Positions 23,036-33,943 of a DNA stretch of 64,000 nt are shown here, piece by piece. Below the pieces are notes generated by a model. That model was not told the DNA's origin and did no database searches. It worked only from the letters and a program-made list of their open reading frames with translations. Made by a program: the position numbers and the translations under genes. Source of the DNA: Porphyra umbilicalis (Eukaryota > Rhodophyta > Bangiophyceae > Bangiales > Bangiaceae). The DNA lies in contig KV918787.1 in the NCBI GenBank assembly GCA_002049455.2, positions 186,001-250,000 on the forward strand. The letters are read 5' to 3'. Position 1 is the first letter of the stretch; the number at the start of each line of letters is the position of its first letter.

Positions 23036-23431
23036 CTAGACGTTGTCAAACCCCCATCCCTCATAGTCCTCCTTTGCGCCGGACGGTCGGGTCTTCCACC
23101 CCATGGCCGAGTGGATCCATACTGCCCGGTTGAACGTTCGGCCCGCCGAACGCTTGGGGTCCTCGTGCAGAGCAATGTAGAAGCTGACCGGTCCCTTGCG
23201 TGCTTGGGCGACGACCTTGGCCTCCCATTGTTGGTAGGGACAGCGGTTGACGCCGGGTAACAATGGGAGCCTGAGCCAGGGCTCCTCTTTGACGATGTTC
23301 TGCAGGTACTTGGTCGGATGTCGGTGCTGTGCCACATTGGCTGGAGTCAACTCAAACCCAACCCAGGTAATCTCCGCGGTATAGATGTTGAGCGCCACGT
23401 CGATATGGTGCTTTGCTGAGAAATGGAGCAT
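23036..23431 (-). CDS. Hypothetical 131-residue protein, possibly incomplete
   Basis: ATG at 23431, TAG-type end at 23036. Composition is normal for a real protein (Trp, Tyr, His and charged residues), unlike the shadow frames around it. It includes HRHPTKYLQNIVKEEPWLRL, PVSFYIALHEDPKR and a C-terminal YEGWGFDNV. I recognise no family. Its first dozen codons lie within an inverted repeat whose other copy is at 24843-24883, so the gene start is either part of a mobile element or was duplicated with one. Confidence 0.45.
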   Translation of the reverse strand: MLHFSAKHHIDVALNIYTAEITWVGFELTPANVAQHRHPTKYLQNIVKEEPWLRLPLLPGVNRCPYQQWEAKVVAQARKGPVSFYIALHEDPKRSAGRTFNRAVWIHSAMGWKTRPSGAKEDYEGWGFDNV

Positions 23432-23442
23432 GCACGTTTGCG
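23402..23442 (+). repeat. Left 41-bp inverted repeat of a 1.5-kb interval
   Basis: Matches the reverse complement of 24843-24883 base for base as far as I can align (starts GATATGGTGCTTTGCTGAG). The enclosed 1.4 kb contains no recognised transposase. Confidence 0.7.
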
Positions 23443-24842
23443 AGTGCAAACGTTTGCCGTGGTGCTGTCACTGGCTCTCCAAACGCAGAGCCAAAATTAA
23501 GCAGATCACGTCTCAAACTTGGGCTCGTCTCGACGTCTCTGGCGGTGGGCCTCTTTTGTGGCACGCTAGTATTCCCACAGATGCACTACAGAGAATCTCC
23601 ATGACTGCCAGATCGTCTCGCAACTGTCTGCAAGCCACGGGTCCCGCTTTCCATTGGCTTTCGTGGTTCGAACAGGGAACCAGGGGTTGGCCAAACGACT
23701 CGGGGCGTCTCCAAACAGGCCTGTTTGGAGTGGCGCTGCCGTTCAAGCTCCAAAAGAAGGGCGATCCCGCGAGGCCACCACGAGATGTACTAAGGGATTA
23801 GAAAATGTGAACCGGTCTATTTTTGGGCCGTCACAGCCCCGTCACACCCTAGTTTTGGAGCGGATCCCAGCCACCAGTGCTCCAACCGTCCAAACGGCCA
23901 AACGGTGCCACGTTTGGCTCTTTGGACGGTTGGAGCCATTGGTGGAGACGCTCTTAAGGCACCCGCGTCCCCCTAACACAACCGTGTGGGCCTGTCGTGC
24001 CTGCGTAGCCCAGTCCACTTTCGCACCGACCCGCCCCCATCCGGTGCGTTCTTTTTCTTTGTTCCCGGCCGTGTCCTCTACCTCCCCCCTTCCGCACCCA
24101 CCTCGCACCTACGAGCTTGCTGTTTTCCCATGGACCCGTGTGTCGCGGGCACCTCGGAGTCAGGGGGGCAAGGTGACGGCGCGTCACAGACAAGCGCGCC
24201 TCACCCAAGTCCACATAAATCTGCAGCATGTCCACGAGATGGCCAATGTGCACAGGAGAGAAACGGAAAAGCGACAGCGACTGCTGTGTCGAAAAAGCGT
24301 TGAGGTTAAGGGAGGCAGCCCGAATGCGTCTACAGCGCTCTAGGGACAGAGAAACTTCTCGCTGCGCTCGGCGGTAGCGCACCACCAACCAGACCATATC
24401 AACCAGGTCCAAGCCCATGACGTGACCGGCAAGCAGGCCATTCCCAAGAGAGCGGCGGCGAGCACGCCACCGAGAAAGCCTATTACCGGCGATGGAGACC
24501 ATGGTGCAGGCGCGCCGGTGCTCCTCGCAGGCTGCCGCTCAGAACGAAGCACCCTATGTCCACGGCCAAAGGATGGGGGTGCACGAGGGCAGGCGGAGGC
24601 GCTCAAAACGCGTCGCCTCGCCGCCTCGCTGGCACTTGCTGGTCCGAAGGGCCATTCCACAATCGATCCCACGTTACCGTCAGCTAAAAGTCCAAACAGC
24701 TTTGTGGTGGGAGCTGCACGGGATCGGCGCTTACAGCATGGCAGCCGGAAACGCGATCCCACAACCATCCCACAAACATCCCACAATCGATCCGGCTAAA
24801 ACTCTCTAATGCTCGCAGTGGTCGGGTGTGCATGTTTGTTTG

Positions 24843-24883
24843 CGCAAACGTGCATGCTCCATTTCTCAGCAAAGCACCATATC
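24843..24883 (-). repeat. Right 41-bp inverted repeat
   Basis: Partner of 23402-23442. On the plus strand it re-encodes MLHFSAKHHI, the start of the hypothetical gene at 23431, and then diverges. Confidence 0.7.
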
Positions 24884-25337
24884 ATATTAATCCAGGGCGA
24901 ACGGACAAAATTAGCCAGCAACTGACTCTTCATAGAGTAGACCGCAAATATATTTGTCTGTTCACGAGAATGGGGCTCTACTTGTGACTACGGTTGTCGA
25001 GTCCGCTGTCAACAGATTTACGGCCAGCACCAAAGGTCGGATTGGAGCCGCAAGCTAGATATGATACGCTTGCACTGGCTGCACGACAACTGCGTGGCGT
25101 GCTGGCGGTTGCGTCAGGGCAAAGGTCCCGCAACCTCCTCTCTTGGCCTTTTCCTCCTGCGGATCCCGTCCTACTTCGCACGGTCGCTTTCCTCGCTGGC
25201 CGCCTACTGTGGTGCCGTTCTATCTGACGCGAAGACGTTGACAGAGTAACGGTGCGGTCCCGCCGTCACCCCCCGACTCCCCCTGCGCTTTGTGCTCTCG
25301 GCCCGTTCCCCGCCGCACGTTCCCCACGCCGTCCGCG

Positions 25338-26186
25338 ATGGCGCCTCCCCCGCCCCTGGCTGCCGAGACGGCCGCCCCCCCCCTGGACTCGATGACCACC
25401 TCCCTGGACAAGGCGTTCATCTCTGGCCCGGCCGCTGCCACCGATCGCACCCTGGACTTGACGGCCACCCCCGCCGCCGCCATCGTCCCCGCCTTGGCGG
25501 CCACCCCCGCCGGCAGCCTCACCGCCCTTACCCTCCCCGCGGACGCGTCGTCTGCCGCCGTCTTGGCGGCGGCGGTGACCGCCCTCGCTCCCGGCGGCGT
25601 CCTCACCGCCCCGGCCGTTGACCGCACGGCGGCGGTGCTCAGCGGCCTCGTGCCGGCGGCCGACGCGGGGGGGTGGGCCAAGCCCGCCCACGCGGTGGGC
25701 GCCAAGGCGCCCTTGACCGCCCCGCCGTCGGCGGCGGCGACGGATGCGGCGCCGGCGCCGGCGCCGGCCGCCCCCCCTGCCGCCGCCGAGGAGCTCATTG
25801 ACGAGGAGGCGCTCCTCGCCGGAGACGCGGACGCTGACGCGCGCGACTGCGTGCCCGTCGCCCCGGGCGAAGCCTCTGGCGGCCGCGCGCCGTGTGCCAA
25901 CTGCTCGTGCGGGTTGAAGGAGCTGGTCGAGGCGGAGACGGCGGCGGCCGGCGGCGGCGGTGCCTCCGCGCCGGCGGCAGCGGCGGCGGTGGTGGCGCTT
26001 GGCGACGATGGGGAGGAGGTGGCCGCCGCGCCTGCGCCGGTGGCCCCAGCGGACAAGAGCTCCTGCGGCAACTGCGCGCTCGGCGACGCCTTTCGCTGTG
26101 CGGGGTGTCCCTACTTGGGGCTCCCGCCGTTCCGGCCGGGGGAGACCGTGTCGCTCAGCGCAGACGTGACGACGAGTGACCTGTAG
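25338..26186 (+). CDS. CIAPIN1: Anamorsin / Dre2 (CIAPIN1), cytosolic Fe-S assembly factor
   Basis: The 282-residue protein ends in the two diagnostic iron-sulfur motifs. Motif A has Cys171, Cys186, Cys189 and Cys191 (C-x14-CANCSC, then GLKELVE). Motif B is [19 protein letters not shown], with Cys243, 246, 254 and 257, followed by PPFRPGE. Anamorsin receives electrons from the diflavin reductase Tah18/NDOR1 and feeds early cytosolic Fe-S protein assembly; it also occurs at the mitochondrial intermembrane space. The N-terminal methyltransferase-like domain is short and Ala-rich (about residues 20-120), joined by an Ala/Pro linker. The start is the ATG preceded by GTCCGCG at 25338; a 16-residue in-frame extension is possible. 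The frame is intact, with no long G/C run. Confidence 0.93.
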   Translation: MAPPPPLAAETAAPPLDSMTTSLDKAFISGPAAATDRTLDLTATPAAAIVPALAATPAGSLTALTLPADASSAAVLAAAVTALAPGGVLTAPAVDRTAAVLSGLVPAADAGGWAKPAHAVGAKAPLTAPPSAAATDAAPAPAPAAPPAAAEELIDEEALLAGDADADARDCVPVAPGEASGGRAPCANCSCGLKELVEAETAAAGGGGASAPAAAAAVVALGDDGEEVAAAPAPVAPADKSSCGNCALGDAFRCAGCPYLGLPPFRPGETVSLSADVTTSDL

Positions 26187-27220
26187 GGCAGGGTGAGAGG
26201 AGGGTTGGAGCGACGCGCGCGCGGTGTGTGAGCAGGTGTTTGGCAGTCAACGGCAGACACCTCTGACGTAGGGCTGGCGTGCGTTGTGGTTCTTTTGTGG
26301 TTACGTTGGACTGTGTCTTGGTCTTTGCATTGTCAGTTGCCACCGCGGTGTGTGGCCGGCGGCGGTTGTAGACTTTCACTCAATGGGTTGCCGTACGGAC
26401 CTTGCTCTGTTAGCCAACGCCATCAGCGCGATGCGCACGCGCGCGTTGTCAGCTGCATGCACATCCCGGTGCCATTGGTGCCGCCCGAGGAGAAAGTTGA
26501 GGCTGGGATGGATGGTGACCGCGCTCGAGCATGGCCGATCGAGAGTGCCTTGAAGTTGTTGATGTGGGGTGGTTCGGGCAGGTGAGCGCCGCCACCGCCG
26601 CCGCCACCGCCCAGTGGAGGAAAGAATTGCAAGGCCGCCGACTGAAACGGTATGCGACGGGGGTCGCTTTCGTACGCCACGGAATCCATGGTTGCAATGA
26701 GGGGTTAGCACAGAGGAGTTGCCGGGACCAGTTCTGTCAGCGACGATGATGAGGGGGTGCGGAAGAGGGGATGATGCCAGTCACTCACTGCCTCGCTAGA
26801 AGCGCCGTCAACCTGCGAGCGCTGCTTGGAGTCTTGGGCCAGAAACAGGGATGGACTAAGCATGCAAATACGCGAACACCGCCGTCCCGATGCCCTCACA
26901 CAGCAATACTGTACGTCGGGCAGAAGTGATCTGCACTTCGCATTCCGTCGCACAACCATGAGCAGCACGACGTGAGGTCTGTGGCACGGTCGGCCCGCCT
27001 CCACGCTGGCTGGCCGTGTGCCGACGGCCAGGAGAGACAAGGTCGACGGCAACAGGCCAGAACAGCTCAATTGAGGGGGCTCCAGCTCCAGCGCTGCCTT
27101 CAGCGCGAGTCAACACCGACACTTGCACACCTGCCACACACGCCATCCCCCACGTGCCCCGCCGTCGTCGCTACCCGCTGCCGCCACCCGCCACCCCTGA
27201 CGCGGGCGTCATGGATGTGG
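26187..27220. other. Intergenic, nothing recognised
   Basis: Space between the convergent anamorsin and dehydrogenase genes. No RNA gene or repeat seen. Confidence 0.4.
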
Positions 27221-28882
27221 TCACCCCCCCCCCCCCCCCCCCCCCCGACCCATCGGGCCACCGCTCAACGACCGTCTGCGGGCGGGTGTAAAACTGGAGC
27301 CCCGTGCGCCCGTAAAACTGAAGATCCCCCAGCGCAGACCCCCCCCCCCCGTGAACCCGAGGCCCGGCGCCGGCACGGGGATGGGCACATTGACGCCGAC
27401 CTGCCCGACGCCCGATGCCGCCGCGTACCGCCGCGCCGCCGCCGGGGAGGCGGTAAACACCGCCGTCCCATTCCCATACGGGTTGGCCCGCACGAGCGCG
27501 GCCGCCGCGTCGGCCGACGGGGCGGCCACGACGAGGAGGACGGGCCCAAACACCTCCTCCTTGTAAATGGTCATGGCCGGCGTCACGTCCGCCACGACCG
27601 ACGGGCGGAGCCAAAAGCCGCCCGGGTGCACGCCCTCGGCCGCCGCGTCGACGGCGGTGCCGTTCAACGCGACGGTCGCGCCTTCGGCGGCGGCGCCCGC
27701 GACGAGGCCCCGCACCCGCTCGCGGGAGGCGGCGGAAATCAGGGGGCCCACATCGCCCCCCGAATCGCCCGCGCCCAGGCGCAGGGCCCGCGCGCGGACG
27801 ACGAGCGCGTCGAGGACGGCCGCGTGACGGTCGGCGTCGCCCACCACCACCGCCACAGACAGCGCCATGCACCGCTGGCCCGACGCGCCAAACGCGGCGC
27901 CGACGAGCGCCGAGGCGGCGGCCGCCACGTCCGCGTCTGGGAGGACGACGCCGTGGTTTTTGGCGCCGAGGTTGGCCTGCGCGCGCACCCCCCGGGCGGT
28001 CGCCGCCGCGTACACGGCCCGCCCCGCGCCGGTGCTGCCGACAAAACTCACCGCCTGCACGGGCGGCGCCGCAATCAGCGCCGACGCCGTCGCGGCGCCG
28101 CCCTGCACGACCGCCAGGGCGCCTGGCGGCACGCCCGCCTCGGTCGCGAGCGCCGCCAACCGCACCGCCGCCGACGGGGTGGCCGGGGGCGGCTTGAGGA
28201 TGACCGCGTTGCCCGCCACGAGCGCGAGCGGCGCCATCCACAGCGGAATCATGACGGGAAAGTTAAACGGCGTCACGCCGAGAACGACGCCGAGCGGCAG
28301 CGGCCGCTGGCGCATATCGACGCCCCGCGCCACCCCGTGGAGGGCGGTGCCGGCGAGCAGCGACGGCGCCGCAGCCGCAAACTCGAGCACCTCCAACCCG
28401 CGGGCAACGTCGCCCGCCGCGTCGGCGGCGGTTTTGCCCACCTCCCGCACCACGTCCGCCGCCAAGTCGGGGGCGGCCGCCGAGACGGCGGCCGCCCACC
28501 GCGCCATGACGCGGGCCCGGTGGGGGAGGGGCGTGTCCGCCCAGGGGGGGTACGCCGCCGCCGCACCGTCGACGGCGGCTTCCATGTCAACGGGGTCGGC
28601 TTCGAGGGGCACCCGCCCGACGACGGCGCCCGTGGCGGGGTCGGTCACGGGCAACGACGTGGCGGGGGGGTTGGTCGGCGCCGCGCGCGCGCCGTGGAGA
28701 AAGTGGGGGATGAGGGGGGGGGGGGGCTTGCGGGGCGCCGCCGCCGCCGCAGCCGTCGACGCGGCGGCGAGGGCGGGCCGCAGACGTGGCAGGCGCGGCG
28801 GGCGCCCGTGGCGGCCACGGACCGCCGTGGCGGGCGCCGACGGGAAGCGCCGCAGCGTGGACCGAACCGCCACAGACGCCAT
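27221..28882 (-). CDS. ALDH6A1: Methylmalonate-semialdehyde dehydrogenase, mitochondrial; C-terminus out of frame
   Basis: From the ATG at 28882 an Arg/Ala-rich mitochondrial leader is followed by a full aldehyde dehydrogenase of the CoA-acylating MMSDH type. The marks are LGVVLGVTPFNFPVMIPLWM, AVILKP, VSFVGSTGAGRAVY, NLGAKNHGVVLPDAD and the catalytic GQRCMALS (Cys338), then EEVFGPVL and VPIPVPAPGLGFTGG. It oxidises malonate and methylmalonate semialdehydes to acetyl- and propionyl-CoA in valine and thymine breakdown. After the 12-base C run at 27339-27350 (plus strand) the conserved ending SALGDLQFYGRTGLQFYT...TVVERW lies in the +1 frame, while the open frame reads on into low-complexity sequence. 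One extra base in that run would restore family agreement, so a run-length error is likely. Confidence 0.92.
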   Translation of the reverse strand: MASVAVRSTLRRFPSAPATAVRGRHGRPPRLPRLRPALAAASTAAAAAAPRKPPPPLIPHFLHGARAAPTNPPATSLPVTDPATGAVVGRVPLEADPVDMEAAVDGAAAAYPPWADTPLPHRARVMARWAAAVSAAAPDLAADVVREVGKTAADAAGDVARGLEVLEFAAAAPSLLAGTALHGVARGVDMRQRPLPLGVVLGVTPFNFPVMIPLWMAPLALVAGNAVILKPPPATPSAAVRLAALATEAGVPPGALAVVQGGAATASALIAAPPVQAVSFVGSTGAGRAVYAAATARGVRAQANLGAKNHGVVLPDADVAAAASALVGAAFGASGQRCMALSVAVVVGDADRHAAVLDALVVRARALRLGAGDSGGDVGPLISAASRERVRGLVAGAAAEGATVALNGTAVDAAAEGVHPGGFWLRPSVVADVTPAMTIYKEEVFGPVLLVVAAPSADAAAALVRANPYGNGTAVFTASPAAARRYAAASGVGQVGVNVPIPVPAPGLGFTGGGGLRWGIFSFTGARGSSFTPARRRSLSGGPMGRGGGGGGG

Positions 28883-31304
28883 AGGGGCCAAGCCGCGGCG
28901 CCGTCAAGGTGGCAGACGGGCCGCAGCGAGCGTCACCCCCGTCGGCAGGGTGGCCGCCGGGGCACGACCAGACACACGGGGTCGGTCAACAGGCTGCAGA
29001 ACTACCCGAGAGAGCCGAGCGGTGGGCGTCTTGCACCCGCCAGCGGGACGTGAAGGCGAGCGCGACGCATGCCGGCCGTTGGGCGCTGGCCACCAGCGCC
29101 TCGTGGCATGCGGAGAGAGGTGGGAAGGGAGAAGAAGAGCCACAGCACGCTGCTTGCTACTCCAGACCGTCGCGTATGTGGAACATGAGAACTACGAAAT
29201 GGTGCAGCCACTCTAGTAAATATATACTACTTCCCGACCAAGTCGATCCGTTTTCAGAGTTGAGAGACAGTTGTTGCAAATACCCTACATGGATTGCTCG
29301 GCCAAGGCGCTCGGCGGCCGCTACGTCGGCATGCCCTCTACGTTGCCGTCGTCGCATTGCCGTTCTCCCACGGTCACGTCTCACACCTTCTCGCGCGCCC
29401 AACGAGGATGTAGGATATCCAACGGATCACACGGGGCTGAGGTTTCCGAGCGTGGTCCTTGGCTGTCCCTGGCTGTCAGCCTGCAGCGGCTTCCAGCAAG
29501 ACTCTCGCAGCGGCCTTTGTGTCGGACACCATCCATGGCACCGGACCGCCGCTCTCCATGATGGTCGACCGCAGTGGATGGTCCGTGAACGCCAACGTTG
29601 TTTGGTCTGTGGACACGGCCTTGGCGCGCCCGGTCTCGTCTTGATAGATTTCCTCAGGTGCCTCAATACAGTACTAGGGGGTTTCAAGAATGCAGGCTAA
29701 GCGGGACCTGGACCTGGGACCTGCACGGCGGCATGCGCATTTGTCCGGCACGAGGGCCTCTCGTCGAAATCTGACGAAGGCTTCACGACTGTCGAAGAAC
29801 AAAACTGCATTTTGGGTACGCCCAATCTAAAGTTCAGGATAAAATTAAGCGGCGTGTCATTGACCAGCTGGTTCTCACGCATACTTATGTTATCAAGTCG
29901 GGTGATACGTCGTCTTCTGGGGTCAGCGATGATGAACCACTGGCCTCTCTACGAGAAGCCATGGCAGTACGCTCCTCGAGCAAGAAGACTGCCACCAGAC
30001 TCGCCGAAATGGTTCTGAGCTTCTTCAAGCTTGTCGAGTGCCTAGCGATGGTCGAGCAGCAGAGCTCTTTGAAACCGTGCCTGCCTGCAGGTCGTCTCGC
30101 GTGCCTTTCCATGTTTGCTGATGGAGCATGACGGCTTGCGTTCACTCGTGCAGAGCCAATACGTACGCGGGGTCTGGTTCACATGGGACACAGCTTCAGT
30201 ACCATCTCCAAACCTGTCTCGGCACTCTCAGCCACCCGACATCTGAACGAGATCGACACACTGGCAGTGATCAAGACGGACGAACTGGATCCCAGAGGAG
30301 GATTTGTTTCCATGAACGTCTTGTAAGTATAACTTCATGGTTAATTGCTGATGCACGTCCCGCCCGAATGCCAAAGCAAGAACCTGTGCTCTCGACTGGG
30401 ATCATCTGTCAAATCGGTTAAACTGTGGAAGGCTCACGTTGAACTACGTGATAGAGGGGTTGGACTGGCCCAGCTGACGAGCGGAGAACCAACCTAATGT
30501 GTTGCGGAACGCCTTCGTCGTGGCTACGTTGTCCCCTGAGAGTGCGGTGACTGAGCGGCAGGCGACCCTCGGTGGTCAGGGACACACGGCTGAGGGCCGA
30601 CCGAAAAACCCTGCGGTGACCACTGCTCCGCGTTTTGTTTGCCACTCACTGAATGGACGGTTGCTCGCCGGGCGCCCTCAGGTGGTTCTAATCGTGCGTG
30701 ATGGAGCGCACAACATGGCACGCTCACAGGAAAGGCTCCGCCGATAATCCACTGAGGCCCTGACGGTGGCAGCAGTGTCAAGCGGGCGCCAACGCGCTCG
30801 GCCGAATCGCTGGGCGGGTGCTCGGAGGGCACCCACGGTGGGGGTCAACCTGCCGTCCCGTTTTTGATGCTGCCTCTCCATGAGTCGTCCCGGCATTGTG
30901 TGTGAGTGCCGCCCTACGCCCATATATGGTACTTAGTACCACCATCCTCGCTTGTCTCACCGTCGCGAAGGTGGGCACCCCGCGCAAGGCCAGCTGCACA
31001 GACCAGACGCCGCGCCACGCAAACAGCGGTACATTCCCAGACGACTCGAGACACGCGGCGGATGTCGACGCCACCGCCGTCGCCGTTACATGAGACGGAC
31101 CCGCCCCTCCCGTCCGCTCTCCGTCCCGCGCGCGCCGGCGGGGCTATCTTGCCGTGCGGGTGTGGCCGCGACGGAGCTGAGAGTCGCTGCTCCCCCGTCG
31201 ACGCGCCTCCTGTCCATGACGGGACCCCCCGATCGGCTCTCAAACCGCTCTCCCCGCCCCCCACCACCCAGAGCCGGGGACCCGACGGCCCCACGGACCG
31301 CCCG
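28883..31304. other. Mostly unassigned, one open frame without a start
   Basis: Apart from the open frame at 29775-30131, no gene, RNA or repeat is recognised in this 2.4-kb stretch. Confidence 0.35.
29775..30131 (+). CDS. Possible 3' exon of an unknown gene
   Basis: A 118-codon open frame with no early ATG ends with TGA at 30129. From about 29838, after a possible acceptor (GTTCAG), it reads DKIKRRVIDQLVLTHTYVIK, a Ser/Asp-rich stretch, then amphipathic KKTATRLAEMVLSFFKLVE. Amino-acid use looks coding rather than low-complexity. No family recognised; a terminal exon or a transposon gene fragment are both possible. Confidence 0.3.
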   Translation, partial: RRLHDCRRTKLHFGYAQSKVQDKIKRRVIDQLVLTHTYVIKSGDTSSSGVSDDEPLASLREAMAVRSSSKKTATRLAEMVLSFFKLVECLAMVEQQSSLKPCLPAGRLACLSMFADGA

Positions 31305-32147
31305 ATGCTCCACCCACGGACGGTGATGGCGATAGCGGCGGCCGCCGCGGCTGTGGCTGCGGCCACCGTCGCCGCCGCCGCCGCCGCCATCGACTTCCCC
31401 CCCGCGGCACCGCACCCCCCCCTCCCCGCCGCCGTCGGCGTCACCGTCCCCGTCGTGGCGGCCTATTCCGTCCCCGCCCCCGGGCGCGTGTGCCTCTCCC
31501 AAGCTGAATTGGATGCCGCCGCCGACTACGCCGTCGACGTCATGTACGACGCGGGCATCGACGTGGCGGTCATCGCCTCGTTTGTCGTCGGGATCACGCG
31601 GGTCATGCCGGCGCGGCTCGGAACGGACGATGACGGTGGCGATCCGGCGGCGGCGGCGGCGGCGGAGGCGGCGGCGGCGGCGGCCGAGGCGGCGGCGGCG
31701 GCGGCCGAGGCGGCGGCGGCGGCGGCCGAGGCGACGGCGACGACGTCGGCGGCGGCGACGGCGGCGGCGGCCAAAGCGGCGGCCGCCGCAGAGGCAAGGG
31801 ATGGGGGAGGGTGCCCCTCGCCCACCGACGCGACGCCGTGCCCCGTGCCGCACGGCGGGCGGCCCGCGCCCATGAAGTGCTACGACACGAAAGTGGCGAG
31901 CACGTTTATCGCCAACCGCTACATTGACGCAATTGCGTCGATCGCGCTTTCCTCCGCCGCCCGACCGGCGGCGGCGGCCGCCGCCACTCGTCGCCGGCTG
32001 CCGTCGCCCGCGGTGCGGACGTGGAGCTCCCCCCGGTATCGGCGGTGCCGCCTCTGCTGCGGCCTCTTCGCTTTTGACTGGGGGTTTGACGCGCGCAAGC
32101 GGTGTGAGCGGCGCTTTGGCTGTCGGAAGCAGCGCTGCCGGGTGTAG
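31305..32147 (+). CDS. Secreted Ala-rich protein with Cys/Arg-rich tail
   Basis: The 280-residue product starts at the ATG at 31305 (or 31326) with an Ala/Val signal peptide. A folded-looking segment follows: GRVCLSQAELDAAADYAVDV and VAVIASFVVGITRVMP. Then comes a helical Ala/Glu repeat coded by four 21-bp units (EAAAAAA type, about 31660-31740). A second conserved-looking segment (KVASTFIANRYIDAIASIAL) precedes a basic C-terminus with seven or eight cysteines (CRLCCGLFAFDWGFDARKRC onward). I recognise no family. The layout suggests a secreted structural or matrix protein. Confidence 0.55.
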   Translation: MLHPRTVMAIAAAAAAVAAATVAAAAAAIDFPPAAPHPPLPAAVGVTVPVVAAYSVPAPGRVCLSQAELDAAADYAVDVMYDAGIDVAVIASFVVGITRVMPARLGTDDDGGDPAAAAAAEAAAAAAEAAAAAAEAAAAAAEATATTSAAATAAAAKAAAAAEARDGGGCPSPTDATPCPVPHGGRPAPMKCYDTKVASTFIANRYIDAIASIALSSAARPAAAAAATRRRLPSPAVRTWSSPRYRRCRLCCGLFAFDWGFDARKRCERRFGCRKQRCRV

Positions 32148-32389
32148 GGGAGGAGGGGGCGGGGGAGGGGTGGGGGGGGGGGGGTACACGCGTCGGCAGC
32201 CGCCGCCGTGTGGGCGGATCGACGCCCCGGCGGCGGCTGCGGCCGGCAGGTCGGGACGTGCGCCGGCCGTCGCCCCCGCCGGTCAGCGTGGTAAAGGTTT
32301 TTAGGCAGCGTCGGCGCGGTCGCGGCGGCCGCCCGCCCGTGCTACCCCCCTTGCACGCCTCGCCCCCCCGCGCCCGCCCCGCCGGCCGC

Positions 32390-33847
32390 TCACACCAACG
32401 CCGCGCTATTCCATGCCGACGCGCTGCGGACGCCGCGGCCCCAGCGCTCCCGCCCCGCCGTGCGGCCGCCCGCCGCACCGCCGCCGCCGCCGCCGCCGAC
32501 GCCGGGTCCCGCCGTGGCCCCAGTGGCGGCAGCGGCCATGCGCTTTCCACCGAGGCTCGCGGCGCCCCACCAGCCGCCCGTCCCCCGGTCGGGGCGGCCG
32601 CGTTCAAAGCCCCCACCCCCGCCCCCGCCGCTGCCGCCGCCGCCGCCGCCGCCGCCGCCATCTCGCCGCCCCGCAAAGTGCGCGAGCAGCGCCCCCCGCA
32701 CGCGGTCGTCGCCCGCCGACGGGGGCGCCAGCCCCCCGCCCCCCTCGCCGCCCGCCCACACCCCCGGCGGGCGGCCGAGGGCGGCGAGCACCTCGGCCCA
32801 CGGGGGGAGGTCGAGGGGGCCCCCCGCCACCGACGCGGAGAGGAGCATTGGCAGCATGCCGCCGCCGCTGCCAGCCGCGTCGGCGGCCGCCGGTGGGGCG
32901 CCGCCGCCGCCGGGCAGGGGCGCGCCGCCGCCCGGGAGGAGGAGAAAGGCGCCGCCTTTGCGCCAGCCGGGGGACGGTGGCGACCGCTTGGACGACCGCC
33001 GCCGGGGGCCGGGCAGCGACGCGAGGGAGGAGGTGGACGTCCGCCGGTGGCCGCTGCCGCCGCCTCCCCGCCTGCCGACGGGGGGAAAGGAGGCTGGGAA
33101 GGGGTGGCCGCCGCCGCCGCCGCCACCCCCGCCGCCGCCGCCGCCTCTGCCGCCCGAGCCCCCCCCCCACCCCCGCCGCCCATCACCGAACTCCCCATAC
33201 TGCTAATCGTAATGACGCTGCCAAACGTGCTGCCCGTCCCGCTCATGCCGCCGTGGAGGCCCGCGCCCTTGCCCGACCCGCCGCCCGCCGCAGAGGCGGC
33301 CCAGCCGCCCCACCCACCCCCGCCCCCCCCCCCCCCACGCCCCACACGTCGCCGCCGCCATCGTCCACGCCCAGTAGTGGGGGCACGACGAGCTTTGGGG
33401 CGGACCACACGGCGCGGCCGACGCCCCCCCCCCACCGGCGGCCGACGCTCACCCACCCCGCGGCGCCGCAGGGGCCCACGCCGAGCGCGTCGTACACGGC
33501 GCCGCCCTCGTCGGCGAGCACTTCGCCGCCCAACACGCCCCCCCGCGCCTCGTAGGTGGCGACCCAGGCGGCGGCCGCCACCGGCGGCGCGTCGAGGACG
33601 TACAAGACGCGCACGCCGGGCAGCGGCGGCAGCGACAGGGCGGTGGCGGTGGCGGGCAACGACGGGTGGGGCAGCAGCAGCAGCAGCAGGGGCGTGGGGG
33701 GCGTCGGGGGGGGGGGAGGGTCAGCAACGTCGCCACCGCCAGGGGGGGGGCACCCCCGCCTGCGCCCACGGGCGTCAGCGACAGCGACGACAGTCGCCGC
33801 CAGTCGATGCGCGCCGCGCGGGCGGTGCGGAGGGCGGCGGCGGACAT
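32390..33847 (-). CDS. Doubtful gene of unknown function, broken at many G/C runs
   Basis: Several minus-strand pieces have non-random composition. From an ATG at 33847: MSAAALRTARAARIDWRRLS. Near 33560-33620: GVRVLYVLDAPPV and WVATYEARGGVLGG. Near 33480: DEGGAVYDALGV. Near 33190-33240: STFGSVITISSMGSSVMGG. Near 32770-32850: MLLSASVAGGPLDLPPWAEV. Together they could be one protein of about 450 residues, but they lie in different frames separated by G/C runs, and I recognise no family. The opposite strand is open over the same stretch only because of base composition. Confidence 0.3.
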
Positions 33848-33911
33848 GGTCGGGGGGGGGGGGGCGGCCACCGCGGGGGGGGGCGCCGCGCCCGCGAGCT
33901 CGGGGAGGGGC

Positions 33912-33943
<32 letters not shown>

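Noticed and set aside
26972-29053. 693-codon open frame on the plus strand
   Set aside because: Antisense shadow of the methylmalonate-semialdehyde dehydrogenase gene; Arg/Gly/His-rich.
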